A stretch of 64,000 nt of DNA, from contig NZ_SZPR01000008.1 in assembly GCF_005280195.1 (NCBI RefSeq), positions 469,346-533,345 of the forward strand. The letters are read 5' to 3'. Source of the DNA: Streptomyces galbus (lineage in GTDB: Bacteria > Actinomycetota > Actinomycetes > Streptomycetales > Streptomycetaceae). Positions 16,092 to 24,685 of the stretch are shown piece by piece (positions within the stretch are counted from its first letter, which is position 1; every line of letters begins with the position of its first letter). The position numbers and the translations under genes were made by a program. The notes under the pieces were generated by a model. The model was not told the origin of the DNA. It searched no databases and saw nothing but the letters and a program-made list of their open reading frames with translations.

Positions 16092-17792
16092 ATGGCCGCC
16101 AGCCCCCAGAACCCCGCCGCCTCCGGGCCCCGCCGCAAGGTGAGCCGTCACCGCGGCGAGGGTCAGTGGGCCGCGGGTCACTTCACCCCGCTGAACGGCA
16201 ACGAGCAGTTCAAGAAGGACGACGACGGTCTCAACGTGCGGACACGCATTGAGACGATCTACTCCAAGCGCGGCTTCGACTCGATCGACCCCAACGACCT
16301 GCGCGGCCGGATGCGCTGGTGGGGCCTGTACACCCAGCGCCGCCCCGGGATCGACGGCGGCAAGACCGCCGTGCTGGAGCCGGAGGAGCTCGACGACCGC
16401 TACTTCATGCTGCGGGTGCGCATCGACGCCGGAGCGCTCACCACCCGGCAGCTGCGCGTCATCGGCGAGGTCTCGCAGGAGTTCGCGCGCGGCACCGCCG
16501 ACATCACCGACCGGCAGAACGTCCAGTACCACTGGATCCGCATCGAGGACGTCCCGGAGATCTGGCAGCGGCTGGAGGCCGTGGGCCTGTCCACGGTGAC
16601 CGCCTGCGGCGACACCCCGCGCGTGATGATCGGCTCCCCCGTGGCCGGCATCGCCGAGGACGAGATCATCGACGCCACGCCGGCGCTGGAGGAGATGAAG
16701 CGCCGCGTCCTGAACAACCCCGCGTACTCGAACCTCCCCCGCAAGTTCAAGACGGCCATCTCCGGTTCGCCGCTGCTGGACGTGGTGCACGAGATCAACG
16801 ACGTGGCGTTCGTCGGCGTACGGCACCCCGAGCACGGCCCCGGCTTCGACCTGTGGGTCGGCGGCGGGCTGTCCACCAACCCCAAGCTGGGCGTCCGGCT
16901 CGGCGCCTGGGTGCCGATCGAGGACGTGCCCGACGTCTACGAGGGCGTCATCTCGATCTTCCGCGACTACGGCTACCGCCGCCTGCGCAACCGCGCCCGG
17001 CTGAAGTTCCTGGTCGCCGACTGGGGCGCCGAGAAGTTCCGGCAGGTGCTGGAGGACGAGTACCTCGGCGGGCGCAGGCTGACCGACGGGCCCGCGCCCG
17101 AGCAGCCCGTGCAGCAGTGGCGCGACCACATCGGCGTGCACCGCCAGAAGGACGGCCGGTTCTACGTCGGGTTCGCCCCGCGCGTCGGCCGCGTCGACGG
17201 CGCCACGCTGACCAAGATCGCCGACCTGGCGGAGGCGCACGGCTCGGGCCGGGTGCGCACCACCGTCGAGCAGAAGATGATCGTCCTCGACGTCGAGCAG
17301 GACCAGGTCGACTCGCTGGTCGAGGGGCTGGAGGCGCTGGACCTCACCGCCCGGCCGTCCACGTTCCGGCGCGGCACCATGGCCTGCACCGGCATCGAGT
17401 TCTGCAAGCTCGCCATCGTCGAGACCAAGCAGCGCGGGTCCACGCTCATCGACGAACTCGAGCGCCGGCTCCCGGACTTCGACGAGCCGCTCACCATCAA
17501 CCTCAACGGCTGCCCCAACGCCTGCGCCCGTATCCAGGTGGCGGACATCGGTCTCAAGGGCCAGCTCGTCCTCGACGACGAGGGCAGGCAGGTCGAGGGC
17601 TACCAGGTGCACCTGGGCGGCGCGCTCGGCCTGGAGGCCGGCTTCGGCCGCAAGGTGCGCGGCCTGAAGGTCACCGCGGACGAACTGCCCGACTACATCG
17701 AGCGGGTGCTGACGCGGTTCCGGGCGGAGCGCCAGGAGGGCGAGCGGTTCGCCGCCTGGACGGCCCGTGCCTCCGAGGAGGCCCTGTCGTGA
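16092..17792 (+). CDS. sirA: Assimilatory sulfite reductase (ferredoxin), SirA/NirA family
   Basis: 566-aa siroheme/[4Fe-4S] enzyme reducing sulfite to sulfide with ferredoxin in the cytoplasm. Two ferrodoxin-like repeats (NIR_SIR_ferr near residues ~115-180 and ~365-430) alternate with siroheme-binding domains. The cluster/siroheme cysteines are C432 and C438 in ACTGIEFC and C474 and C478 in NGCPNAC. ATG 16092 follows AAGGA at 8-nt spacing. Association with cysH, cysDN and a sirohydrochlorin chelatase makes sulfite rather than nitrite the substrate. It is the first gene of the operon, preceded by the leader peptide; its stop overlaps the next start. Confidence 0.93.
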   Translation: MAASPQNPAASGPRRKVSRHRGEGQWAAGHFTPLNGNEQFKKDDDGLNVRTRIETIYSKRGFDSIDPNDLRGRMRWWGLYTQRRPGIDGGKTAVLEPEELDDRYFMLRVRIDAGALTTRQLRVIGEVSQEFARGTADITDRQNVQYHWIRIEDVPEIWQRLEAVGLSTVTACGDTPRVMIGSPVAGIAEDEIIDATPALEEMKRRVLNNPAYSNLPRKFKTAISGSPLLDVVHEINDVAFVGVRHPEHGPGFDLWVGGGLSTNPKLGVRLGAWVPIEDVPDVYEGVISIFRDYGYRRLRNRARLKFLVADWGAEKFRQVLEDEYLGGRRLTDGPAPEQPVQQWRDHIGVHRQKDGRFYVGFAPRVGRVDGATLTKIADLAEAHGSGRVRTTVEQKMIVLDVEQDQVDSLVEGLEALDLTARPSTFRRGTMACTGIEFCKLAIVETKQRGSTLIDELERRLPDFDEPLTINLNGCPNACARIQVADIGLKGQLVLDDEGRQVEGYQVHLGGALGLEAGFGRKVRGLKVTADELPDYIERVLTRFRAERQEGERFAAWTARASEEALS

Positions 17793-18007
17793 GCGAACGC
17801 GCGGCCCCCTTCCACTGCCCCTACTGCGGCGACGAGGACCTGCGTCCGCACGAGGCCGCATGGGGGTCCCCCCGCGCGAGCGCAGCCGAGCGTGGGGGAG
17901 GCGCCTGGGAATGCGCGGCGTGCAACCGCGCATTCCAGCTGAAGTTCCTCGGGCTGCTCGCCCGGGGACTCCGGCGAGCCGAGGACAACGGAGGCGACGA
18001 CATATGA
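17789..18007 (+). CDS. Zinc-ribbon small protein of the sulfur operon, with in-frame repeat insertion
   Basis: 72-aa protein with two Cys pairs, HCPYCGDED and ECAACNRAF, a probable zinc ribbon, and a conserved tail RAFQLKFLGLLARGL. GTG 17789 overlaps the sirA stop by 4 bp, and the TGA at 18005-18007 overlaps the cysH start (ATGA), indicating translational coupling. Homologues I recall from the same operon position are ~55-60 aa; the extra length between the Cys pairs (AWGSPRASAAERGGG) is encoded by a palindromic Streptomyces repeat inserted in frame at 17861-17902. Function unknown; redox or iron-sulfur support for SirA/CysH is plausible. Confidence 0.8.
   Translation: MSERAAPFHCPYCGDEDLRPHEAAWGSPRASAAERGGGAWECAACNRAFQLKFLGLLARGLRRAEDNGGDDI
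17861..17902. repeat. Interspersed palindromic repeat inserted in frame in zinc-ribbon gene
   Basis: TGGGGGTCCCCCCGCGCGAG...GTGGGGGAGG forms a dyad element. A second, inverted copy lies at 21681-21734. The 42 bp equal exactly 14 codons, so the host frame is kept. Confidence 0.65.
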
Positions 18008-18714
18008 CGACGGCTCAGGACGCCCGTACCGACGCGGAGTTGAAGGCCCTCGCCGAGCAGGCGGGCCGCGACCTGGAGGACGCCAGCGCGCTGGAGATCC
18101 TCCAGTGGGCGGTGGACACCTTCGGCAAGGAGTTCTGCGTCACCTCCTCGATGGAGGACGCGGTGGTCGCGCACCTCGCGTCCCGCGTGCTCAAGGGCGT
18201 GGACGTGGTGTTCCTCGACACCGGCTACCACTTCGAGGAGACCATCGGCACCCGTGACGCGGTGGCGGCCGTGATGGACGTCAACGTCATCACCCTCACG
18301 CCCCGGCAGACGGTCGCCGAACAGGACGCCCAGTACGGCCCGAAGCTGCACGACCGCGACCCCGACCTGTGCTGCCGGCTGCGCAAGGTGCAGCCGCTGG
18401 AGGAGGGGCTGAAGGGCTACCGGGCGTGGGCGACCGGCCTGCGCCGCGACGAGTCGCCGACCCGGGCGAACACCCCGGTGGTCGGCTGGGACGACAAGCG
18501 CCGGAAGGTCAAGGTCTCCCCCATCGCCCGCTGGACCCAGGACGACGTGGACGCCTACGTCGCCGAGCACGGGGTGCTGACCAACCCGCTGCTGACGGAC
18601 GGCTACGCCTCCATCGGCTGCGCCCCCTGCACCCGCCGGGTCCTCGAGGGCGAGGACGCGCGCGCCGGCCGCTGGGCCGGCCGGGGCAAGACCGAGTGCG
18701 GACTGCACGGATGA
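18004..18714 (+). CDS. cysH: Phosphoadenylyl/adenylyl-sulfate reductase (CysH)
   Basis: 236-aa cytoplasmic reductase forming sulfite from APS (or PAPS) with thioredoxin. FLDTGYHFEETIGTRD is the substrate-binding region. The catalytic Cys is in KTECGLHG (C232). Two further Cys pairs, C123-C124 (DLCCRLRK) and C206/C209 (GCAPC), are the [4Fe-4S] ligands that mark APS-type reductases rather than the cluster-free E. coli PAPS type. The presence of cysC downstream means PAPS could also be used. ATG 18004 overlaps the previous stop (ATGA) and its own stop overlaps the next possible start. Confidence 0.94.
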   Translation: MTTAQDARTDAELKALAEQAGRDLEDASALEILQWAVDTFGKEFCVTSSMEDAVVAHLASRVLKGVDVVFLDTGYHFEETIGTRDAVAAVMDVNVITLTPRQTVAEQDAQYGPKLHDRDPDLCCRLRKVQPLEEGLKGYRAWATGLRRDESPTRANTPVVGWDDKRRKVKVSPIARWTQDDVDAYVAEHGVLTNPLLTDGYASIGCAPCTRRVLEGEDARAGRWAGRGKTECGLHG

Positions 18715-18737
18715 CGACCAACCCCCAGGAGACTGAC

Positions 18738-19274
18738 GTGACGAGCGGAGCCACCGTCTGGCTCACGGGTCTGCCGAGCGCCGGCAAGACCACCATCGCG
18801 TACGAGCTGGCCGGCCGACTGCGCGCCGAGGGCCACCGGGTGGAGGTGCTCGACGGCGACGAGATCCGCGAGTTCATCTCGGCGGGCCTCGGCTTCAGCC
18901 GCGAGGACCGGCACACCAACGTGCAGCGCATCGGTTTCGTCGCCGAACTGCTCGCCCGCAACGGGGTGAAGGTGCTCGTCCCCGTCATCGCTCCGTACGC
19001 GGACAGCCGGGACGCGGTGCGCAAGCGGCACGAGGCGAACGGCACGACGTACCTGGAGGTCCACGTGGCCACGCCCGTCGAGGTGTGCTCCGTGCGGGAC
19101 GTCAAGGGCCTGTACGCCAAGCAGGCGGCGGGCGAGCTGTCGGGCCTGACGGGCGTCGACGACCCGTACGAGGAGCCCGAGGCGCCCGATCTGCGGATCG
19201 AGTCGCAGAACCAGACCGTGCAGGAGTCCGCCGCGTCGGTGCACGCCCTGCTGACCGAGAGGGGACTGGCGTGA
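18738..19274 (+). CDS. cysC: Adenylyl-sulfate (APS) kinase
   Basis: 178-aa kinase converting APS to PAPS. GLPSAGKTT is the P-loop, DGDEIREFISAGLGFSREDR the APS/Mg-binding region, and FVAELLARNGVKVLVPVIAPY and LYAKQAAGELSGLTGVDDPYE the conserved following segments. I prefer GTG 18738 because AGGAG lies 6 nt upstream and homologues start at TSGATVWLTG; an in-frame ATG at 18711 overlapping the cysH stop would add nine residues and is a serious alternative. Its stop overlaps the GTG of cysD, consistent with one operon. Confidence 0.92.
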   Translation: MTSGATVWLTGLPSAGKTTIAYELAGRLRAEGHRVEVLDGDEIREFISAGLGFSREDRHTNVQRIGFVAELLARNGVKVLVPVIAPYADSRDAVRKRHEANGTTYLEVHVATPVEVCSVRDVKGLYAKQAAGELSGLTGVDDPYEEPEAPDLRIESQNQTVQESAASVHALLTERGLA

Positions 19275-20209
19275 CGACCGTCGCCACCACCGCCCACGAG
19301 GGCACGGGCAGCCCGTACGCCCTGTCGCACCTGGACGCGCTCGAGTCGGAAGCGGTGCACATCTTCCGTGAGGTGGCGGGCGAGTTCGAGAACCCGGTGA
19401 TCCTCTTCTCCGGCGGCAAGGACTCCATCGTCATGCTGCACCTGGCGCTGAAGGCGTTCACGCCCGCGCCGGTGCCCTTCTCGCTGCTGCACGTCGACAC
19501 CGGGCACAACTTCCCCGAGGTCCTCGAGTACCGCGACCGCACCGTGGAGCGGCACCGGCTGCGCCTGCACGTGGCGTCCGTGCAGGACTACATCGACCGC
19601 GGGGTGCTCAAGGAGCGTCCCGACGGCACCCGCAACCCGCTGCAGACGCTGCCGCTGACGGAGAAGATCCAGGCCGAGAAGTTCGACGCCGTCTTCGGCG
19701 GCGGCCGCCGCGACGAGGAGAAGGCCCGCGCCAAGGAACGCGTCTTCTCCCTGCGCGACGAGTTCTCCCAGTGGGACCCGCGCCGCCAGCGCCCCGAGCT
19801 GTGGAACCTCTACAACGGCCGCCACGCGCCCGGCGAGCACGTCCGCGTCTTCCCGCTGTCCAACTGGACCGAGCTGGACGTCTGGCAGTACATCGCCCGC
19901 GAGGGCATCGAGCTGCCGCAGATCTACTTCGCGCACGAGCGTGAGGTGTTCCAGCGGGCCGGGATGTGGCTGACGGCCGGCGAGTGGGGCGGCCCGAAGG
20001 ACGGCGAGACCGTCGAGAAGCGCCTGGTGCGCTACCGCACGGTCGGTGACATGTCCTGCACGGGCGCGGTCGACTCGGACGCCACCACGCTGGACGCCGT
20101 GATCGCCGAGATCGCCGCCTCGCGGCTCACCGAGCGCGGCGCCACCCGGGCCGACGACAAGCTCTCCGAGGCCGCGATGGAAGACCGCAAGCGCGAGGGG
20201 TACTTCTAA
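19271..20209 (+). CDS. cysD: Sulfate adenylyltransferase subunit 2 (CysD)
   Basis: 312-aa PP-loop ATPase subunit of ATP sulfurylase, forming APS from sulfate and ATP with CysN. VILFSGGKDSIVMLHLALKA is the PP-loop (SGGKDS), HVDTGHNFPEVLEYRD the family's sulfate/adenylate region, and GGGRRDEEKARAKERVFS the conserved R-rich loop. The C-terminus with DDKLSEAAMEDRKREGYF is characteristic. GTG 19271 overlaps the cysC stop; the stop is 2 bp before cysN. Typical length. Confidence 0.95.
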   Translation: MTTVATTAHEGTGSPYALSHLDALESEAVHIFREVAGEFENPVILFSGGKDSIVMLHLALKAFTPAPVPFSLLHVDTGHNFPEVLEYRDRTVERHRLRLHVASVQDYIDRGVLKERPDGTRNPLQTLPLTEKIQAEKFDAVFGGGRRDEEKARAKERVFSLRDEFSQWDPRRQRPELWNLYNGRHAPGEHVRVFPLSNWTELDVWQYIAREGIELPQIYFAHEREVFQRAGMWLTAGEWGGPKDGETVEKRLVRYRTVGDMSCTGAVDSDATTLDAVIAEIAASRLTERGATRADDKLSEAAMEDRKREGYF

Positions 20210-20211
20210 CC

Positions 20212-21546
20212 ATGGGCACCACCACGACCGAGGAGCTCTCGGCCACCACCCTGCTGCGGTTCGCCACCGCCGGGTCCGTCGACGACGGCAAGTCCACCCT
20301 GGTGGGCCGGCTGCTGCACGACTCCAAGTCGGTCCTCACCGACCAACTGGAGGCCGTGGAGCGGGCGTCCGCGAGCCGCGGCCAGGAGGGCCCCGACCTC
20401 GCGCTGCTCACCGACGGCCTGCGCGCCGAGCGCGAGCAGGGCATCACCATCGACGTCGCCTACCGCTACTTCGCCACGCCCCGGCGGCGGTTCATCCTCG
20501 CCGACACCCCCGGGCACGTGCAGTACACGCGGAACATGGTGACGGGCGCCTCGACGGCCGAGCTGACGGTGATCCTGGTCGACGCCCGCAACGGCGTGGT
20601 CGAGCAGACCCGGCGGCACGCGGCGATCGCGGCCCTGCTGCGCGTCCCGCACGTCGTCCTCGCGGTCAACAAGATGGACCTGGTGGAGTACCGCGAGAGC
20701 GTCTTCGCGGCGATCGCCGAGGAGTTCACGGCGTACGCCACCGAGCTGGGCGTGCCCGAGGTCACCGCCATCCCCATCTCGGCGCTGGCCGGCGACAACG
20801 TGGTGGAGCCGTCCGCGCACATGGACTGGTACGGCGGCCCGACCGTGCTGGAGCACCTGGAGACCGTCCCGGTCAGCCACGACCTCGCGCACTGCCACGC
20901 GCGGCTGCCCGTGCAGTACGTGATCCGGCCGCAGACCGCCGAGCACCCGGACTACCGCGGCTACGCCGGTCAGATCGCGGCCGGCACCTTCCGGGTCGGC
21001 GAGGAGGTCACGGTGCTGCCCTCGGGCCGTACCAGCCGGATCTCCGCCATCGACGTGCTGGGCCGCGCGGTCCGCGAGGCGTGGACGACGCAGTCGGTGA
21101 CGGTCCTGCTGGAGGACGACCTCGACATCTCCCGCGGCGACCTCCTCGTGCCCACCAAGGACGCCCCGCCGACCACGCAGGACGTCGAGGCGACCGTGTG
21201 CCACGTCGCCGACCAGCCGCTGACCGTGGGCCACCGGGTGCTGATCAAGCACGGCACGCGCACGGTGAAGGCGATCGTCAAGGACATCCCGTCCCGGCTG
21301 ACGCTCGACGACCTGTCCCTGCACCCGCACCCGGGACAGCTCGCCGCCAACGACATCGGCCGGGTGAAGATCCGCACCGCCGAGCCGCTCCCCGTCGACT
21401 CCTACGCCGACTCGCGCCGCACCGGCTCCTTCATCCTGATCGACCCGTCCGACGGCACCACGCTGACCGCGGGCATGGTCGGCGAGTCGTTCGCCTCCCC
21501 CGAGCCCGTCAAGGACCCGGCCGAGGAAGACGGGTGGGACTTCTGA
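20212..21546 (+). CDS. cysN: Sulfate adenylyltransferase subunit 1, GTPase (CysN)
   Basis: 444-aa EF-Tu-like GTPase that drives APS formation by CysD. G1 is GSVDDGKSTLVGRLL, G2/switch EQGITIDVAYRYF, G3 ILADTPGHVQYTRNM and G4 VNKMD, followed by EF-Tu-type beta-barrels (residues ~225-415). It has no fused APS kinase domain, which agrees with the separate cysC. ATG 20212 directly follows cysD. After its stop a ~275-bp gap with a palindromic repeat separates it from the transporter genes. Confidence 0.95.
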   Translation: MGTTTTEELSATTLLRFATAGSVDDGKSTLVGRLLHDSKSVLTDQLEAVERASASRGQEGPDLALLTDGLRAEREQGITIDVAYRYFATPRRRFILADTPGHVQYTRNMVTGASTAELTVILVDARNGVVEQTRRHAAIAALLRVPHVVLAVNKMDLVEYRESVFAAIAEEFTAYATELGVPEVTAIPISALAGDNVVEPSAHMDWYGGPTVLEHLETVPVSHDLAHCHARLPVQYVIRPQTAEHPDYRGYAGQIAAGTFRVGEEVTVLPSGRTSRISAIDVLGRAVREAWTTQSVTVLLEDDLDISRGDLLVPTKDAPPTTQDVEATVCHVADQPLTVGHRVLIKHGTRTVKAIVKDIPSRLTLDDLSLHPHPGQLAANDIGRVKIRTAEPLPVDSYADSRRTGSFILIDPSDGTTLTAGMVGESFASPEPVKDPAEEDGWDF

Positions 21547-21680
21547 GCATGAACTCCTCCGATTTCTACTCGACGTTCGCGAAGGAGGGCGGCCGCGTCG
21601 GCAGCGGCGCCCTCGGCAGCGGACAGGGCGGGGTGGCCCGATGTGCGCCGTGACGTACGCGCACCGCTCGCGCGCCCTGT

Positions 21681-21735
21681 CCCCCCACCCTCCCCCACGG
21701 CCTCGACTTCGCTCGCTCGCGGGGGGACCCCCACC
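21681..21735. repeat. Interspersed palindromic repeat, second copy
   Basis: A CCCCCACCCTCCCCCACGGC...GCGGGGGGACCCCCACC dyad in the cysN-ssuA gap, inverted relative to the copy at 17861-17902. It can fold into a long hairpin and may act as an attenuator between the two operon halves. Confidence 0.6.
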
Positions 21736-21821
21736 CCGGAAGCGACGAAAACCTTCTGCCGACCCCCCGGCCACGACCTGAGAGCGTCGTGACCGCCGGG
21801 CCAACGAGAGGAAACCCTCCC

Positions 21822-22937
21822 GTGCCTGCCACCCGATCGACCTACCTGCGCCGCGGCCTCGCCGTCGTGGCCTCGCTTCCCCTCCTCGCCCTGGCCGCCT
21901 GCGGCTACGGCTCCGACTCGAAGGACGACAGCTCCGGCCAGCAGAAGGTCGCCGCCGGCGCCGAGAAGATCGACGGACTCGACTCCGTCAAGATCGGCTA
22001 CTTCGGCAACCTCACGCACGGCACCGCGCTGGTGGGCGTGAACAAGGGCTTCTTCCAGAAGGCGCTGGGCGCCACGCACGCGCAGTACCAGATCTTCAAC
22101 GCCGGCCCCTCCGAGATCGAGGCGCTGAACTCCGGGGCGATCGACATCGGCTGGATCGGCCCGTCCCCGTCGATCAACGGCTACACCAAGTCCGACGGCA
22201 AGAGCCTGCGCATCATCGGCGGTTCGGCGTCCGGCGGCGTGAAGCTGGTGGTGAACCCGAAGAAGATCAAGACTTTGGACGACGTCAAGGGCAAGAAGAT
22301 CGCGACCCCGCAGCTCGGCAACACGCAGGACGTGGCGTTCCTCAACTGGATCGCCGAGAAGGGCTGGAAGGTCGACGCGCAGAGCGGCAAGGGCGACGTG
22401 TCGGTCATCCGCACCGACAACAAGGTGACCCCGGACGCCTACAAGTCGGGCTCCATCGACGGCGCGTGGGTGCCGGAGCCGACCGCGTCGAAGCTGGTCG
22501 CCGAGGGCGCGAAGGTGCTGCTCGACGAGGCCGACCTGTGGCCGGACAAGAAGTTCGTGATCACCAACATCATCGTGTCGCAGAAGTTCCTCGCCGCGCA
22601 CCCGAAGGCCGTCGAGGCCGTGCTGAAGGCGTCGGTCGACGCCAACAAGTGGATCAACGCCAACCCGGACGCGGCGAAGGCGGCGGCGAACGCCCAGCTC
22701 AAGACGGACTCCGGCAAGGAGCTCCCGGCCGAGGTGCTCGACCCGGCGTGGAAGTCCATCACGTTCACCGACGACCCGCTGGCCTCCACGCTCAACACCG
22801 AGGCGGCGCACGCGGTCAAGGCCGGCCTGCTGGACAAGCCCAAGCTCGACGGCATCTACGACCTCACGCTCCTGAACAAGGTCCTGGCGGCCGAGGGCGG
22901 GACCGCGGTCGCCGACGCCGGTCTCGGCGTGAAGTAA
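21822..22937 (+). CDS. SsuA-like aliphatic sulfonate/sulfur-compound ABC transporter binding lipoprotein
   Basis: 371-aa periplasmic-type solute-binding protein. The signal RRGLAVVASLPLLALAAC ends in a lipobox LALAAC with Cys as the lipid anchor. The mature part has KIGYFGNLTHGTALVGVNKGFF, EIEALNSGAIDIGWIGPSPSI and DGAWVPEPTASKLV, segments shared by SsuA/TauA/NitT families. The ligand is most likely a sulfonate, sulfate ester or taurine, judged from the operon rather than the sequence. GTG 21822 follows GAGAGGAAA; an upstream in-frame start at 21789 would precede the signal without good ribosome support. Confidence 0.88.
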   Translation: MPATRSTYLRRGLAVVASLPLLALAACGYGSDSKDDSSGQQKVAAGAEKIDGLDSVKIGYFGNLTHGTALVGVNKGFFQKALGATHAQYQIFNAGPSEIEALNSGAIDIGWIGPSPSINGYTKSDGKSLRIIGGSASGGVKLVVNPKKIKTLDDVKGKKIATPQLGNTQDVAFLNWIAEKGWKVDAQSGKGDVSVIRTDNKVTPDAYKSGSIDGAWVPEPTASKLVAEGAKVLLDEADLWPDKKFVITNIIVSQKFLAAHPKAVEAVLKASVDANKWINANPDAAKAAANAQLKTDSGKELPAEVLDPAWKSITFTDDPLASTLNTEAAHAVKAGLLDKPKLDGIYDLTLLNKVLAAEGGTAVADAGLGVK

Positions 22938-22969
22938 GCCCGGTTCCCAGTCCCCAGGAGGTGACGACC

Positions 22970-23755
22970 ATGGCCACCACGATTCTGAAGGCCGAGGGCG
23001 CGGAGTCGGTCGAGTACGCCGCCCGGATCGAGCACGTCTCGAAGTCCTTCGCCGGGCCCGCCGGGCAGCAGCTCGTCCTCGACGACATCACCCTCGATGT
23101 CGCGCCGGGCGAGTTCGTCACCCTCCTGGGGGCCTCGGGCTGCGGCAAGTCGACGCTGCTGAACCTGGTGGCGGGCCTGGACCGGCCCACCGCCGGCGGC
23201 ATCACGACCGACGGGCGTCCGTCGCTGATGTTCCAGGAACACGCCCTGTTCCCGTGGCTGACCGCCGGCAAGAACATCGAACTCGCCCTGAAGCTGCGGG
23301 GCGTGCCGAAGAACGAGCGGCGCGGCCGCGCCGAGGAACTGCTCGAACTGGTCCGGCTGACCGGCTCGCACGGCAAGCGGGTGCACGAGCTGTCCGGCGG
23401 CATGCGCCAGCGGGTCGCGCTGGCGCGGGCCCTCGCCCAGGACAGCCGGCTGCTGCTGATGGACGAGCCGTTCGCGGCGCTGGACGCGATCACCCGGGAC
23501 GTGCTGCACGACGAACTGACCCGGATCTGGGCGGAGACCGGGGTGTCGGTGCTGTTCGTCACGCACAACGTGCGCGAGGCCGTACGGCTGGCGCAGCGCG
23601 TGGTGCTGCTGTCGTCGCGGCCGGGCCGGGTGGCCCGCGAGTGGCGGGTGGACATCCCGCAGCCGCGCCGGATCGAGGACGCGCCGGTGGCGGAGCTGTC
23701 CTTGGAGATCACCGAAGTACTGCGTGGGGAGATCCGCCGTCATGGCCAGCACTGA
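22970..23755 (+). CDS. SsuB-like ABC transporter ATP-binding protein
   Basis: 261-aa nucleotide-binding subunit of the importer. Walker A is GASGCGKST, Q-loop MFQEHALFPWL, signature LSGGMRQR, Walker B LLLMDEPFAALD and the switch His in VTHNVREA. The SsuB/TauB-type ending DIPQPRR is present. ATG 22970 is preceded by CCAGGAGGTGACGACC, a strong site. The stop overlaps the permease start (23742) by 14 bp, so the two are coupled. Confidence 0.93.
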   Translation: MATTILKAEGAESVEYAARIEHVSKSFAGPAGQQLVLDDITLDVAPGEFVTLLGASGCGKSTLLNLVAGLDRPTAGGITTDGRPSLMFQEHALFPWLTAGKNIELALKLRGVPKNERRGRAEELLELVRLTGSHGKRVHELSGGMRQRVALARALAQDSRLLLMDEPFAALDAITRDVLHDELTRIWAETGVSVLFVTHNVREAVRLAQRVVLLSSRPGRVAREWRVDIPQPRRIEDAPVAELSLEITEVLRGEIRRHGQH

Positions 23756-24680
23756 GACGACCGGCACGGCCGGAACGACCGACCGCGCGGCGGACGGCGC
23801 CGCCCCCGACGGGCCCGCCAGGGACGGCCTCGGCGGTCTCGAGGCGGGCCTGGACGCCCTGGAGACCTCCGCGGCGGACCGCACCCCGCTGCGCAGGACG
23901 CTCCTCGACAAGGTGCTGCCGCCGGTCGTCGCGGTGGCGGTGGTCCTGCTGGTCTGGCAGGCCCTGATCTCGCTGAAGGTCGTCGACGACCCGTCCAAGC
24001 TGCCGTCGCCCGCGGACGTGGGCGACGAGTTCAAGGACGCGTGGCTGGAGGGCAAGCTCCTCGGCTACATCTGGACCAGCGTCTCGCGCGGTCTGCTCGG
24101 CTTCCTCTTCGCCCTGGCCATCGGCACCCCGCTGGGCCTGCTGGTGGCGCGGGTGAGGTTCGTGCGGGCGGCGATCGGCCCGATCCTGTCCGGTCTGCAG
24201 TCGCTGCCGTCGGTGGCGTGGGTGCCGCCGGCCGTGATCTGGCTGGGCCTGGACAACTCGATGATGTACGCGGTGATCCTGCTGGGTGCCGTGCCGTCCA
24301 TCGCCAACGGCCTGGTGTCCGGCATCGACCAGGTGCCGCCGCTGTTCCTGCGGGCCGGCCGCACGATGGGCGCGACCGGCTGGCGGGGCGCCTGGCACAT
24401 CGTGATGCCGGCCGCGCTGCCCGGCTACCTGGCGGGCCTGAAGCAGGGCTGGGCGTTCTCCTGGCGTTCGCTGATGGCGGCGGAGATCATCGCCTCCTCG
24501 CCGGATCTGGGCATCGGCCTGGGCGCGTTGCTGGAGAACGGCCGCAACGCCAGTTCGATGTCCATGGTGTTCGAGGCGATCATCCTGATCCTGTTCGTCG
24601 GCATCGCGATCGACCTGCTGATCTTCAGCCCGCTGGAACGCCGGGTGCTGCGCAGCCGCGGTCTGCTGGTGAAGGGCTGA
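23742..24680 (+). CDS. SsuC-like ABC transporter permease
   Basis: 312-aa inner-membrane permease with about six helices. The N-terminal ~50 residues are Gly/Ala/Thr/Asp-rich and cytosolic. SRGLLGFLFALAIGTPLGLLVAR, a conserved EAA-type loop (ASPDLGIGLGALLE region) and AIILILFVGIAIDLLIF mark the BPD_transp_1 domain of the SsuC/TauC/NitT family. ATG 23742 follows GGGGAG and overlaps the end of the ATPase gene. It forms the importer with the neighbouring binding lipoprotein and ATPase. Confidence 0.92.
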   Translation: MASTETTGTAGTTDRAADGAAPDGPARDGLGGLEAGLDALETSAADRTPLRRTLLDKVLPPVVAVAVVLLVWQALISLKVVDDPSKLPSPADVGDEFKDAWLEGKLLGYIWTSVSRGLLGFLFALAIGTPLGLLVARVRFVRAAIGPILSGLQSLPSVAWVPPAVIWLGLDNSMMYAVILLGAVPSIANGLVSGIDQVPPLFLRAGRTMGATGWRGAWHIVMPAALPGYLAGLKQGWAFSWRSLMAAEIIASSPDLGIGLGALLENGRNASSMSMVFEAIILILFVGIAIDLLIFSPLERRVLRSRGLLVKG

Positions 24681-24685
24681 CCCGC

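Noticed and set aside
21549..21653. 34-residue frame after cysN beginning MNSSDFYSTFAKEGG
   Set aside because: No ribosome site, low-complexity Gly/Ser content and no leader-peptide signature; likely fortuitous in the cysN-ssuA gap.
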